Shown here piece after piece: positions 39,552 through 55,121 of a stretch of DNA of 64,000 nt (its first letter is position 1; every line of letters begins with the position of its first letter). Location of the stretch: positions 428,256 to 492,255 of the forward strand of contig MU001509.1 in assembly GCA_010093485.1 (NCBI GenBank), in the 5' to 3' direction. This DNA is from Karstenula rhodostoma CBS 690.94 (Eukaryota; Ascomycota; Dothideomycetes; Pleosporales; Didymosphaeriaceae). Under the pieces are notes generated by a model. The model did no database searches. It was not told where the DNA came from and saw only the letters and a program-made list of their open reading frames with translations. A program made the position numbers and the translations under genes.

Positions 39552-41863
39552 CCCCTTAGGTAAATAGTACTTATTATTTATCTATTAGTAGAATTTAATT
39601 ATTTAAATTAGTTTCCCTCTAGAAATATATAGCTTAGACTATAATTTCCTACTTATATTATACTATTATTAGTATTATAATATTAATTAGCTAGAGTAAA
39701 AGTCTTTTAGTATTTAGTATAGTACTTATAAATAATAGTAGACTTATAACTAGATATAATAAGTAATAGTAAATAAGGTAAGTAATTATTATATAGTATA
39801 AACTAGTAGAGGTAGATAAAATAAAAAAGTATCTTTTATACCTTTTAAGCTTCTTTTCTTTATCCTTATTATCCTATTTTATAGTATATTCTTACCTTTT
39901 ACTTTTTAATACTCTACTTATACCTTTTAAATAGCTAATAACGCTACTAAAGCTTATATTACTAAAGTATTTAAATAAGAATAAAAATTTAAAGCTAAAT
40001 AAATAGCTACTATTAAAAAATTTACTATAACTCCTTAAATAACTTATTATAGTTATCCTCTTACTTAGTCTACTTTCTATACTCTTAGCTAAGCTCCTCT
40101 AATAGTATTATATACTCCTCTAGCTATAAAAAAAAAATATATTAGGACTATCTAGCCTATAAGCTACTTTAGCTACTTAATAAGTACTTTAAGTAATAGG
40201 TTAGATAGCCTCTACTATAATATTATAAACTAATAGACTAAGTATTACTTTTACTATTATATATACTTATATAAACTAATATAAACTAGATTCTCTACTT
40301 ATCTAGTTAAGCTTTACTAATTATTATAGTTTACTATTCTTAACTATATATATAATATACTTTATCCTATTTTATAATAATTTAAACTCTAGTATAAGCT
40401 TTTCTTATCTTTCTTATTACTTAGATTTTTATTAACTATATATAGGCTTATAAGGTTAATTATTTATAGTAGTATATTTAAGCTATATTAAAGGATTAGA
40501 ATAAGGATTAAGAAACCCTTTTTATACTTTTATAAAACCTCTACTTAATATTTAGCTCTTTTCCTACTTTCTCTATTTTTATTTCTATTTTATCTACTCT
40601 TATTCTACCTTTATCTACTCCTATCTTTACTTCTATCCCTACTTCTATTACTTTTATTCTTACTCTATCTACCTTTTAGTAGGTCTACTTTATAGATAGC
40701 TAGGAGGCAGGCTTATAGGAGGCTATATATACTTTTAAGTATAGTATACCTATTTCTTATAAGCGCTACACTTTATAGTAGCTCTATAAGGTAGGCCTAA
40801 ATATTAATTATTATAGTATAGATTAATAGTAGCCTAACTTTAATTATTCTAAAGAGTATTTATATAGTTATAATAGGTTTTTTAAAGCTAAGGAATCTCC
40901 TATTTATAGTTAGGGTAGTTTTAGATATAAGTATACTAGGTACTCTAATATATTAGAAGTATAGTAGTATACTTAGCTTTATAAGCTCTTTAATTAGATA
41001 CTTAATATATTTAAGTAGAATAGATTTCTTTTATTTTTCCTTTATTTTTCTTTTATTTTCTAGTTAAAAAGTACTTTTTATAATTAAATCTAATAAATTT
41101 CTACTTACTTTACTTTTTTTATATCTATAATTATAAAACTTATATCTTAAAGGTTAAGTAGCTATATAAATCTAGTAAACTACTACTTTAATAGTACTTT
41201 TATTAAACTATTTATAGGTATTTTACTTATTTTAAGATATAAAATTTTAAATAATTTCTTTATATACTCTTATTATAGCTATATATTCTAAATATTAATA
41301 TAGTAAAGATATATAGTAATTCTTTTATTTTTTCTAATTATTAGTCTAATTATCTACTAGTTATTATAGTAGATTTACTAGAGCGATCCTAAGTCTAGTA
41401 TAAGTTTAGTAAAAAAGTACTTTAAAACTATTACTTTTTTACTAATATACTCTAGAGCGAGAAGCTCTACTTCTATAATTAAAGTTATAATTATACTTTA
41501 GTAAGCTACCTTCTATAGAATAGCGCTATTAAATAGTAGAGTAATATACCTATAGAATAATTATCTTATTAGTAGATTATTTATAAAAGATATATCTCTA
41601 TAGATAAATAGGTCTAGATTATTATATCTACTAAATTAAATTACTTTCTAGTATATCTTATAGAGGTATAGAATTACTTAATTAACTACTACTTTATACT
41701 TTATATTTAGGTTAGTAAGGAAGAAGAATAGCTTTAATATAGTAAATATAATATCTAGTTATAGTATAATTACTATATATAATACTAATCTAACCTTTTC
41801 TTAATAACTTTTAATCTACTATAGCGATACTTTATCTTTACTCTTTTTAAGCTTATTAATTAA

Positions 41864-42118
41864 GAGAGGAGTAGGCGGGAAGTTACTAGCTTTATAAAGT
41901 TTAAATTTTTTTATAATCTTATTAATATATATATTATATATAAGTATAATTATTTAATTATTTTAGTCTCTAATTACTTATACTCTAAGAAACTACTTAA
42001 CTAGTCCCTTATCTTTAATCTTATATTTATTTATAACCTTATTTTATAGTATTTAAGTTTATTCTCTATAGTTATTATAATATAGAAGTAGTATATCGTC
42101 TATATAGAATAGTACTAA
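41864..42118 (-). pseudogene. Reverse transcriptase fragment (copia type), RIP-mutated
   Basis: The minus-strand frame shows LFYIDDILLLYYNN (the YVDD catalytic box with V changed to I), then NKVINKYKIKDKGLVK and YINKIIKKFKLYKA, as in Ty1/copia RT. Interruptions are TAA or TAG at positions where Gln codons are expected. Confidence 0.75.
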
Positions 42119-44034
42119 GATTTTCTAATCTCTAAAAAGGAATAAATAAGGCTCTTCCTTTAAAGCTTTAAGCCCTTTAACTCTAAGTAAGTAGGAAAAC
42201 TCTTTATACTAGAGAAGTAATAAGTCTTTTAAACTATAAAGAGCTTAATTTAATCTTATATATATTTCTAGTGTCTTAAACCTATCTAGAAGTTTATAGG
42301 TTATAGGATTATCTACTATAATTATAGTATTTAGGAATACTCCTATAATATTATATTATTTAATCTTAAGGTTAAACTCTATAGTAATTATTATTACTAC
42401 TTAGAATAACCTTACTATAAGTATAGTAGCGTAGGTTAAGTATAGGATATCCTTTAGTTAAAGGTCCCCTTTAACTATAATATAAGCTTTATAGTTCTTA
42501 AATTAATTATCTTAATTAAGCTTATATATAAATACCTATTTTAATAGGAGTAAGTATTTTATTATTTATAATTAGGGTAGCTTTATCTAAGTTCCTTTCT
42601 ACTATAGGGTAGTAATCTCTTTAATTATAGCCTACTTAAATAGCTTTTCTAAAGGATAGGAAAGTAGATATTTCTAGAGTATTAATTCTAGTAATAGTTT
42701 ATCTCTATATAGATAAGCTAGTAATATTACTAGTTTTAATTTCTTAAGTATAACTACTATAACTACTATATTTAGTATTTTATAGCCTTTATACTTATCC
42801 TAGGTTTTATCTACTCCTAGTATAAATATATATATAAAGTTAATCTAGAAACTATCTTTTAAAAATAGATCTACTATTAGTATATATATACTAAAATTTA
42901 ATCTACTCTCTAGCTAATTATTATAATTTATATTTTATTATCTTAATTTTTAAACTAGTAAATACCTACTTATTAGTTAGTTAATCTTAGGCGCCTCTTT
43001 TTAAAGTTATCTACTTACCCTACTTATTATAGGGAAGATATACTATTACCTTTAGTTTACTAGTAGATTTCCTACTTTATCTAATAGTATAGAGTTAGTT
43101 ATACTAGGTTAAAAGGTAGTAGTAGGGTTTTAAAGCTCCTACTCTAGGGAAGTATTATTCTAAGGCTCTAGTTTACTAGCTCTTTTAGTTAAATTCTAAT
43201 TCTAGTAGCTCCTAGTATCCTTATAATTATATTAATTAGTCTTTATAATATCTAGCTATAGTATTATATCTAGGATTATAAATCTTATATTTAAATCTTA
43301 GCCTATATAAATTCCTAGCTATTAGCTAACTATACCTATAGCTTATATAGTAGTTAATATTATTACTTTCTAATTCCTTAGTTAGCTATCCTTAGAATCT
43401 ATCTACTCTAATCCTTTACCCCTAAATAGTTACTTAGTATCCTTAATTCTCGTAGTACTTATATACTTATTTAAGCTAGAAGTAAGATTAATTATATTAA
43501 ATATATCTTTTAAATTATTAACCTTATTCTTATAAATACTTTCTATAATTCTTAGAGTTTTTACCTTTAGGAGCTTAACTTTATATACTCTCTAGTAGAA
43601 GGTTATCTTATTAAATATAATATTCCTAGTTATAATTACTTAATTAAGTATAAGAACCTATATTCTATAAATATTAGAAGCTTAATAGTCTACTAAATAC
43701 CTAATATAAGCTCTTAGATTTATTTTAAATCCCCTTTTATTATACCTAGCTTCGCGATCCTTTATTAAAGGATATACTTAGTATCTATAGGTATAAATCC
43801 CACTTTAGTTTAGATAGAGATCTACTATTATATATTATATAATTACTAGCTTATAGTACTAAAAGTACTATTAGAACTAGCTATCTAATACTTTATTTAG
43901 TAATTAAAAGTTATATACTATACTTAGGCTTATATTATATAGCTAGACTACTATATCTATAATCTCTAGCTATAGCTTTATTAGTAGATTTATACTAGAC
44001 CTTATCTTTACTATTTATTTAATTAGCTCTTTTC

Positions 44035-44098
44035 TAGCTTACTCTACTAAACTATTAGTTTTATATATATAAGGTAGTAAAGGGTTAATTATAATTCC
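44035..44098 (-). pseudogene. Integrase core fragment, RIP-mutated
   Basis: The minus-strand frame shows GIIINPLLPYI followed, across stops, by an SRV..KRAN stretch. It fits the PYTPQQNG..ER region of a copia integrase and lies upstream of RT. Confidence 0.5.
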
Positions 44099-46342
44099 TT
44101 CTTTAATTACCTATTCCTTATATTATAATATCCCTTACTATAGGAGTATTACTATATTATTATCCTACTAGATTTATATAATTTAGAACTAGTACTTATT
44201 CTTTATAAAGGTTAATAGGTATTTTATTAATTATAGAATCTCTAAAAGTATTTTCCCTTATAGATTAAAATTATAGAACTTCCCACTAAATTCTTCCTTT
44301 ATTATAAGAATCTAGAATTTAAGTATTTACCTTTACTTTATATTAAATAGGTCCTATATAATATAGTAGAATAGATATAATAAACGCTTATATAGTTATT
44401 ATAAAATTACCTTACTTATATATATAACTATATAATACTTATATTCTTATTATTACGTTCCTTTAATTAATATACTATATATACTAGAAACTAGAGCTTA
44501 TAAAGCCTTTTTCTTAAGGTATCCTAATTACTTATACTATAGTTCTTTACTATCTAAGTAGGAGATATTCTTTTTTAATAGTCTAGATAGTTAAATTATA
44601 TTTATAATAGTAGAATAAAAGTATATAGGCTTATATTTAAGGAAAGTAAAGTTATACTTATATTATAGGTCTACTATTATAATACTTTATTTAATTATTC
44701 TAATTCTTAGGGTATTATCTAAGCTAAGATACTAAATACTAACTTTTTTAAGTTAAGCTTTTAAGATAATATTTATATAAAAGTTCTTAACTACCTTTAT
44801 ATTTTTAAGTAGTAGATTCTCTAATTATTTCCTATTTTTACTATAAAGAATATTCTTAATTAGGTAATTTTCTATTCCTAAGATAGGTAGAGCTTAAGTT
44901 TTTACTTTAACTTAGTCTTCTATAGTCGCTTTCTTAAAAGAACTAGTAACTAGAAGGTTCTAATTATTAATAAAGTAAATAGTAGCTATACTATCTAGAA
45001 TTATACTCTTAGAAAGTAGGTAAGAATTCTATATTATATTATAGATTCTATTCTTAGAGACTTTACTTAAAAGGTTAATTAGATTAATAAGAGCTACTAT
45101 AATACTACTAGAATAGTTAATAGTAAACTACTTTTTATTACTTATTTTCTAATTAGCGTTATTAATTTTAGTTTATAGTTTTAACTATTATAGAAGTTTT
45201 AGATAGCTTAAAATCTTATTTTACTCTTTATTAGAAAGGTTAAATACTTAGAATCTATTAATTAGAGTACTAGCAATAGCTATCTATAAGTATTAGTATT
45301 TAATTAGTTACTATTTATATTAGGTATTCTTATAGGGGTAGTTAAAATAATTATTATTTTATATATTATTAGATAATTCCCTACTAGACTTAGTAGTCTA
45401 ACTACTAAATATTATATAGATACTAGTCCTTTTATAATTAGGGTAGAGTAATTATTCCTAAATTAATACTAAAAATACCTTTCTAATCTTAGAAAGTATT
45501 ATTATAGGCCTTCTAAGTATCTTATTAAGTAGGATTTATTACTTAATTAAATAGGACTACTTAGGGGCAATCTTCTTGCCTAAAGCTTTAAGGAAATTAT
45601 AGGTTATAAGCGCTCTTTTAGTTTTTTTAATTAAGTATATAATTACTTTATAGTAGAAGAGCTACTATTTTTTAAATTAAGTCTCTAGATTCTACTATCT
45701 ACTCTTTATTTTATTAAGATAAGTATAATACTATACTTAAATAAGGTTCTTAGTTACTCCTTTAATAGGCGCTAGATTATTCTTTAGTATATAAAGTAGA
45801 TATTATAAGATAGATTTATTATCTTTAACTATATTAATTATTACTAGAGTAAGGAGATCTTAGAAGATAGTAGTATAAACTTAGTTCTAGAGATTTTATA
45901 GCTTAGAATAGCACGTCTACTAGTTAGAGACTATAGTATAATATTCTATAATTCTTAAAATATAGCTTTCCTTATCCTTCTTATATAATTCGAGCTCCTA
46001 TTTATAATCTTTAAGGTTATCTAAAGTAACTAGTTAGTATAGTTCCTCTAGAATAACTAGTTAAATAGGGTAATTATCTTTAATTAAGGGGACTATTAGA
46101 CTATTTAGATTAATTTTAGACTAGATACCTTTAGAGTTTACTTAAAAATATAAGCTTATAAACTAATAAGGCTAGCTCATTTAATTAATAAACTAAGTCT
46201 AAGTAACTAGAATAGTTAAATTACTTATAGCTTTATTAAATAAAGAAGGCTTTTAGTATAATAGGAGAACCTAAGAGGGTATATTTAAGTAGTAAAGTAT
46301 ATAGGGAGAATTATCCTATATTCTAAGTACTAGACTTATAAC

Positions 46343-46550
46343 TATAGTAGAGAAAAGGAGCTTAAATATCCCTTTATTTAGGGAGTGAATTAATTAGATT
46401 ACTATATAAGAAAAGATTACTAGAAAGGCTAGTTATATACTATACTTATCCTAAATTAGTTTAGTGCTTAGATTAAGGTACCCCTTATCACGGCTAATTG
46501 GAGCTCTATAAACTCTAATATTACTAAGTATTATTTATATTCTTAATATA
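46343..46550 (-). repeat. 5' LTR of the copia-type element
   Basis: It is the partner of 39,344-39,551. It keeps slightly more unmutated bases (e.g. tcacggctaattgg) than the other LTR. Confidence 0.85.
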
Positions 46551-49500
46551 TTATTTATAAATTTAATATAATAAGTATAATAAATATAAAGTATATAGTA
46601 AGTTATAATAATTATATATTATAATTTACTATAAGATTATACTTATTCTATATATTATAGAGATTTACTATAAAATAAGGTAACTTAATAAAATAAAGGG
46701 GATAAAAAAGTATATTATACTTTACTAATATATAAATAAAGGGGGATTAAAAAAGTAGTTAAAGTATATATTTATTCTATATTATAGACCTTTATATAAG
46801 AGGTAGTATAGGATATAATATACTACTATAGTTTCTAAAACTATTTACTTCTAGATAGTATACTATAATTTACTATAAAATTATAAATATTTCTATTATA
46901 AACTTATATATAATTAATAATATAAAATATATTATATTATTCTAGCTTTTAGAATTATATACTCTTTAGTATTATTTTTATAACTAGGTTTTTTTTATAC
47001 TATACCTAAATAACTATTTTATTAAAAGTCCTATTATTTATAACTAAATATTCTTAAAAGCTATAGTAAACTATATATAGTATTAAACTTACTTTAAGCC
47101 TCTTCTCTATATATTCTATTATACTAAAAGTTTTATTTTTTAATATTTCTAATAGCCCTTTACTCCCTTTATATTTTTATATAAACTCCTTTTCCCTATT
47201 ACTAGTATTAAAAGAAATTATAAACTTAATAGGGTTCTTTTATATTATTAGAATAATAATATTTAAGAGTCTATACTTTATAAACTATTTTATATATATA
47301 TTAGATATTATTATATATACTAATTTTTATAAAAACTTTCTTATTAGATATATCTAATACTAGCTTATTTATATTACTTATAATTATATTTATACTATCT
47401 AGTATATTATCTTATATACTATTACTATTAATTATATACTAATTCTATTAGTATCTAGATTATTATTATTTATAATAAACTTATTATAAAATTAGATATA
47501 ATAGTTTTAATATATATAGTTCCTATAATAGTAGTACTTACTTTACTAAGAATATTATAATTATTATAGTTAAATAGTATACTACTTATTAGTCTTATTT
47601 TTCTATACTCTACTAGTAATATAAGGGTATAGATATTAATTAAATTATTATAATTACTATTATCTAGAAATAGTAATTCTACTATAATCTAATAGCCCTA
47701 TCTAATAATATAGTACTATATAAACTCCTTAATAAGGGTTTATTTTATTATATTTATTTAATTCTATAGTTTTTTAATAGTATTATATACTACTTATAGT
47801 ATTAGTAAATACTTTTACTTAGTAATAAAGTTACTTACCTTTAGCCTTATTTACTAATATCTATTAACTTAATCTTATACCCCCTTTCTATTCTAATAAG
47901 GCTATATATAGTAAGAATTTAAAGAAAATTATTATACTCTCTATTAGTATTTAGAAATATCCTTTTAATTTAGCTACTTTAGTAATAGAGCTAAAGATAA
48001 TATTAATTCTAAATAGATACTTACTAATTAGAAGAATAAAAATTTTATTATAAAATTTATCTTTTTTTAGCTACTCTAATATTACTATACTATAGTAGCT
48101 AGTTATTACTAATATAGGTAGGTTATATATATAATTAATATTTAAGAATAGAAAGGTAAACCTATATAATACCTTTAATATTAGTATTTAAAATATAATA
48201 TCTATATTAGAGGCTAATAAATAATAATAATTATATACTACTTCTTAAGTAACTACTAAGTATTATAAATAGTAGACTTAGATTTTATTATATACTTTAG
48301 TTTTATTAGTATATAAAAATTACCTTAAGTTTTAGTATATATACTAGTTATAAGCTAATATTTATAATACTATATAATATACCCTATTACTCCTTAATAT
48401 TATACTTATTATAGACCTAAGTCTAGATAATTATAATTAAATACTATAGTAGGTTTATATATCTATCTATATATAAAATTAGCTTTATTATCTTAATAGA
48501 TTTTTTTTTAGTTAGTAATATAGTAATTACTTTTATAATAATAGTAGCTATAATAATAGATTCTTTTTATAAAAATAGTTTAGATTTTTATTTTACCCTC
48601 TACTATAGTATTCTTATAGTAGATATAAATAATAATATTAATAATATAAGGTTAAATTTATTTATTAGTAACTTTAGAGTAGTAATAGGTAAAACTATTA
48701 TATAATTAAATTATACCTAAGTATTATAATAGTATAGGCTTATAATAGTCTATATAAAATAATATTTAAGATAGTTAAAAAGTTATTAGTAGGCTTTCTT
48801 ACTTATCTTATCTATAATACTAGATTAATAGTAATATTAATACTCCCCTTTTTCTTTTTAAAGCCTTTAGATTCTAGGTATATTAGTAATATATAGCTAT
48901 AGATAATAAATAATTTATATTCTATTATACTCTTATATCTTTATAAAAGTCTTTTTTTATACTACTTTTAAAAGAATCTATATAGTTTTACTTATTAATA
49001 TACTTTATTAGCTAATATTAATATCTAATAAAAGTACTAATTAACTACTTATATAGTATAAACTTTAGTAACTTATAGTAAATTTACTTAACTAGATTAA
49101 TATACTTATAGTATTATTCTACTCCTTATTATTTATAAAACTAGATAATATATATATTACCTACTTAGACCCTTTACTACCTAATAGTACTTATTATATT
49201 TTATTAGCTCTAATATTAGAAGTTTATATATACTATAGATATAGTTAGTATAATTAATAAGAATAGTAACTATTTAAAAAACCTATATTTATAACTTATT
49301 AGGGGTATATATTAATTTTATAATCCTATAGCCTATATATAAGTATATTTCCTATATAAATATATTCCCTATATAAGTATATATAATATACTAGCTAAAA
49401 ATAGTCTACTATTACTATTAATTATTCTATTATATTATAGATTATCTATACTTATTAGCTAGTATACCCTTTTTTAAAATAATATAAGTATATTATACTA

Positions 49501-52500
49501 TTATATCTATATTAATACCCTATTATCTATATACTTATTTACTTAAGATATACCCTAGATATAAATAGATAAGGTTTAATATATTCTTTATTAAATTAGC
49601 TATTATATCTAGTCTATATATAAATTTATAAATACTTATTATCTATATTACTTATAGGATATATAGCTAGGGATAGGTATAAGATAACTACCTTATATTA
49701 GTTTACTATTAGATCTAAAGTTAAATTTTATATTAACTTATAGTATTCTAGCTATATTATACCCTTATATAAAATTATCTATAGTTAGCTACTATTAGGC
49801 CTTTATTATATTAATATATCTTATAAAATAGAGGAAGTAGGGATATAATAGATATAGTAAATATATTTATTAAATTACTTATTATTAAGTTTATTTCTAG
49901 ACTAAGTATTAGGGTTTAGTATTTAATTATATTAGAGGTTATTCTTAAAGGATATTCTACTAGATATTATTTTATTAATACTACCTTTTTATACTCCCTA
50001 CCTATAGGATCTTATACCTTTTCTAGTACTAGAGTAGATTTATCTAAAAGTCTTATAGTAGGACTCTAATTATATATATTTACCTTTTTTTTATATTTTT
50101 ATATTTATTTTATAGACTTTAAGAAGTTTTAGTTATATTACCTTATAATTTCTAATAGATATTTTACTACTTTTAGAGATATAAATACTTTAAGATATAT
50201 ATCTATTACTCTATATACTATTTAGAATATCCTTTTTTTTTTTAAATTTATTTAAATAGGTTTCCCTAGTATTTTATTCTTAGCTAGAGTAGCCTCTACT
50301 CCCTTATATATAATATAATACTTTTTATTTAATATATTAAGAATTACTTATATAGTATCCTTAGCTATATATATAGAGTATTATATATATATATATTTAG
50401 ATATTTAGAGTTTAAATATATATATTATTATATATTAGTATAGAATATATATCCTAAAACCCTATTTAATTCTTTAGTATCTTATAATTAACTATTAGAG
50501 GGATATATATAGTACTTAGTAGTATTAATTCTTATAGTAAATTATATTAAAGTATAATAAAATAATTTATAGTATATTATAGAAACTTACTCTAATATAT
50601 TCTAATATTCTAAAACTACTACTATAATTATATTATCTACTAGAGTCTAAAAGTAAATCTACTAACTTATTATATATATTTATATACTTTTTCTTTACCT
50701 ATTTAATATTATATTTTAATATATCTTATTTATTCTTTAACTACTAGTCCTTATTATATATAGTATTATACTCTAAAAAGTTAATATAGTTATTAATAAT
50801 AAATATATAGTTATTATCTACTTTAGATTTACTATTAGACTATATTCTATTTCTTAGGTAGTTTATATTAGTCCCTTCTATTAGTATAATATATACTATA
50901 CTAATAATCTATACTATATAAAAATACTAATATACCCCTTAGTATCTATTCCCCCCTAAGTATATCTCTTATACTAACTAATTATAAAGTTTAATAAATC
51001 TATAAATATTATCTAATTATCTCTAGTTAATTATATTAAATATTTTTAGTAAAAAGTAGATATAGGTATTCTTTTATTCTATAGAGTATATAGTATACTA
51101 TTTTATAATAGTAAATATTAGCTAGATCTAACTAATATATTTATTATTTAAAAGGATATTATTATACTTATACTCTTAGACCTATATATTATACTTTAGT
51201 TATTTACCTTTACTTTACTAGTTTAGTATATAATAGATATACTCTTAGTCCTCTTATAATATTTTACTATTTAGTCTCCTAGTCTCTCTCTAATACTTAA
51301 AAGATAGGTAAATTATTATTATATAAAAACTAACCTAATTAGGGTTATCTTTAAGCTACTCTATATCCCTTTAATAAAAGCCTATTTTACTAATTTAATT
51401 TTTATCTTTTTCTTTTAGTATTACTACTAATATATTATATAACTTAGAATAGTTATTATAAGTTATAATATTTTAGACTATTATCTAGAAATATAGATTT
51501 AACCCTATTTTTTATATAAGTAGAGAGTTAGCTATATTAATACTATAATAGGCTAGCTATACTAGTCTAGCTAATTTAGCTATTCTCTATTAGTTTAGCT
51601 ATTATATCCTAACTAATACCTCCCCTATATTATACTTTATAAAGGTCTTATATATTTATATTCTTATCTAGTAAATATTTAGGTTATATATCTATACTAA
51701 AGTATTCTTATAGTTAGTTAGATAGAACTATATTTTAATAAGAAATATATATAGGGCTTCTATATATATAATAGAATTATAGTTTAGTAATAGCCTATAC
51801 TACTTTACTATCTATATATAGTAGATAATTATATATAGTTTTAGTATCTAGAAATACCTTATATTTAGTAGGTAAAAGTTAACTAGCTCCTATTTATATA
51901 TATTAACCTACTAGAATACTTTAAGTATATAGTTAAGTATTTCTTTATTATAGCTATAGTAATAGAAAAGTATAATAAAATTATATATATTATAGAAATA
52001 CTATATAGTATTTAGCCTACTCTTTAAAAATAGAGTAAATACTACTAGTATCTATTTTATAAATACTTTTTACTTATTTCTAGTCTATTATAATATTTAG
52101 CTAATTAGTATATTATTAAAGATCTTTATATTTAGAAAGTAAGGTACCTTATAGTAGTATTTATTAATTTAACTTATACTAGAGGTCTTATATTTTACTT
52201 TTAAGTTACTATAAATTAAGTTAACTAAACTAGATAGCTAATTAACTATATACTTTATAAGTCCTTTATAGAGTTAATAAAATAGGTCTAGTATAAGAGT
52301 AGTATATATATTAATAAATAGAAACCCCTATATAAAGTTTTTAATCTAGTATATATATTCTAGATATAAACTTTATATACTATTCTATTTTATTCTCTAT
52401 ATTATATTAATAGTACTCTTATAAGAGTAATATAGTATATACTCTATAGATATTTTATCTATATAGTAGATATATACTATTATATTTTATATTTCTAGTA

Positions 52501-55121
52501 ATATTTAATATACTATATAGTATTATCTTATTTTTATCTCTATTATTATTACCTATTCTTTATAGTCTACTATAATCCTATAAATAATTAGATAGTATAT
52601 TCTTTCTACTCTATTTATATATCTTATATATATACCTATCTAGTTAATATATTTAATAGCTATATAAATAGATATTAGATAGTATTATATAACTAGCTAA
52701 TAGTACTTATAATCTAATAATTTTACTATTACTTTATAGTATATATTTATAGTAATATCTCTATTATACTATTTAATAATTAGTAGTATAATAGTAAGGA
52801 TATTATCTAAAACCTTTTTTAACTATTAAATATATATATTTAGATTACCTATTAATATATATACTAGCTATACTATTTAATTACTTTAATAGTTACTAAG
52901 TTATATCTTATTAACTCTAATTATAATAAATATAATAGTAGAGTTATTAGATAGTTATATTTATATATTTTATTACTAGTTAGAGTTCTATAAGTCTATA
53001 TATATTCTTATCTTATAGTAAAAACTATTACTATTAATTATATTCTTTAGTATTTACTTTAAGGTATATATTAAGTATTCTTTAAATAGCTTAAACCTAA
53101 TCTAAAACTCTATTACCCTAAGTATATTCTATAAAAAAAGTTACTTTACTCCTCTAGTCTAGACTTTATTAAGTGCCTTATCCTAGATAGGTAGGTATAT
53201 AGAGTGTTCTTCCTAACTATAATTAGTAGTACCTATTTTAATATTATCTAGGAGTATATACTATTATTTAGTATTTTAAAACTATATATTAGATAAAAAG
53301 TTTAATAGATATTTATTTATAAATAAAAGATTAATATCTTCTTTAGTATACTAGATATTATATAACTACTTAGTAAATATATAGCTTATTTTATCTTTAA
53401 ATAGTATATATAGATTATTACTATAACTTACTATTAGTATACTATATACTAGTATATATACTAAGAGGTAATATTTTTATTATAACTAATAGAATAATCT
53501 ATATATAAGGGTACCTACTTACTAACTAGTAATATCTTTAAAGGTCTAGTAACTACTTATAACTAAAGTACTTACTATATATAAGGATATTAAAGCTATC
53601 TATTAATAATTACTAGTAATATAGTTAATATCTTTATAATACCTATATACTAATACTATATTAAAGCTCTATATACTATAGTTTTTAATATTACTACTAG
53701 CTTTAGTATTTATTTTATTATTATTACTTTTAATATATACCTTACTATTATTATCTTTACTACTATAGTCTATATTATTATTATATAGGCCTATATTTAA
53801 TAGGCTATTTATTTAGTTTATATTAGATATAGATAGTATAGATCTAGCTATATAGGTTTTATAATTATACTAATACTATAGCTTATTAGAATATTTTACT
53901 ATATTTATTACTAATAACCTATAATCTATCTCCTAGCCTTTATATACTATAAATAATATATATTTAATCTAGACTAGCTCTTTAATATCTAGCTATATAT
54001 ATACTAGAGGCTAAAAATAAAATCTATATTTATATAAAATACTCTAATATATACTAAGTAGATATAAAATATAGTATATAATTACTTACTATAAACTATA
54101 ATAATTTATATATTACTTTTAATATATTTAATTTATTTATATAGTAATATTATATATACTAAGCCTATATCTATTATACTTAAAAATTAGAAAATTTCTT
54201 AGTAAAACCTTAATTTTTTTTACGCGTTACCTAAAATATATAGGGATATAAAATCTATATAGTATATATTCTATAGCTAGTTAAATATAATACTTTATAA
54301 GCTTCTATAAGCTAATTAAACTAAATATCTATTATAGTAAGTTAAGGTTATTAAATTATATATAAAGCTTTATCCTAATAAGTTTTCTAGTATTATAGAT
54401 ATTACTATATATTACTTTAGAAATTTCTTAAAAATAGTAATTAGTAAGAATTATTATAATCGCTTTATAAGGAAGTATTTTTAATATATAATAGGTAGTT
54501 TATATCTTAATAATAAGACCTTACTAAGAGTATAAAGGGAACTAAGGATAGAATTTAATTTTAATTTTAACTTTAAGGTTAGATATAAGGGTATTCTTAA
54601 TAAATAAGATTATAGTAAGTTACTATAGAATTAATTATTAATAATTCTCTATAATAGAGATTATTAAAGTATCTTTTTTACTAAGTTCTTAATAAGGGCC
54701 TTTTTAATACTAAGTTATACTATATCCTTTATATAATAGTATAGTATTAGTATATAATAGTAATATACTAGCCTCCTAGTAATTACTTAACTATACTATT
54801 TTTAATAGTATATAGTAGACTAGCTATATATTTAGTTATACTAACCTATAATAAGTTACTATAAATTACTATAATATTTAATACCCCTATTAGTCTTAAA
54901 GAAAATCTTATTATTACTAGTAACTTTATTATTACTTTTATTATTACTTCTAGTATTCTAGTTAGTATTACTTTTACTATTAGCCTTATTATTACTTTTA
55001 TTTTTATTACTATAGAATAAATATAAAAACCTATCTTTTAGGCCTAAATATTTATATTTTTTAATAAAAATAAGTTCTATTTACTCCCCTTATCTAGGGC
55101 TACTATAATATATAATAGAGA
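46551..55121. repeat. AT-rich RIP-degenerated repeat DNA, unclassified
   Basis: It consists almost only of A/T with scattered C and G, TA-rich on both strands, with stops in all frames. No ORF over 60 codons is visible. It is most likely several nested transposon copies, but I could not recognise a protein motif or terminal repeats. Confidence 0.6.

Larger units (their letters stand above)
39344..46550 (-). mobile_element. RIP-degenerated Ty1/copia-type LTR retrotransposon
   Basis: Two direct 208-bp LTRs lie exactly 6,999 bp apart. They differ at about nine sites, all transitions. On the minus strand a reverse transcriptase trace (41,864-42,118) and, upstream of it, an integrase trace (about 44,035-44,098) give the order integrase then RT, which is the Ty1/copia arrangement. 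A purine run AAGGGG (plus-strand cccctt, 39,552-39,557) abuts the LTR at the low-coordinate end, as a polypurine tract should for a minus-oriented element. Every frame is full of TAA/TAG stops and CpA/TpG is nearly absent, so the copy is dead. No clean target-site duplication is visible. Confidence 0.8.

Noticed and set aside
39339..46555. Target-site duplication of the copia-type element
   Set aside because: The 5-bp flanks (tatta / ttatt) do not match. A match (attat) appears only if the LTR ends are shifted by one base. In such AT-rich sequence this proves nothing.
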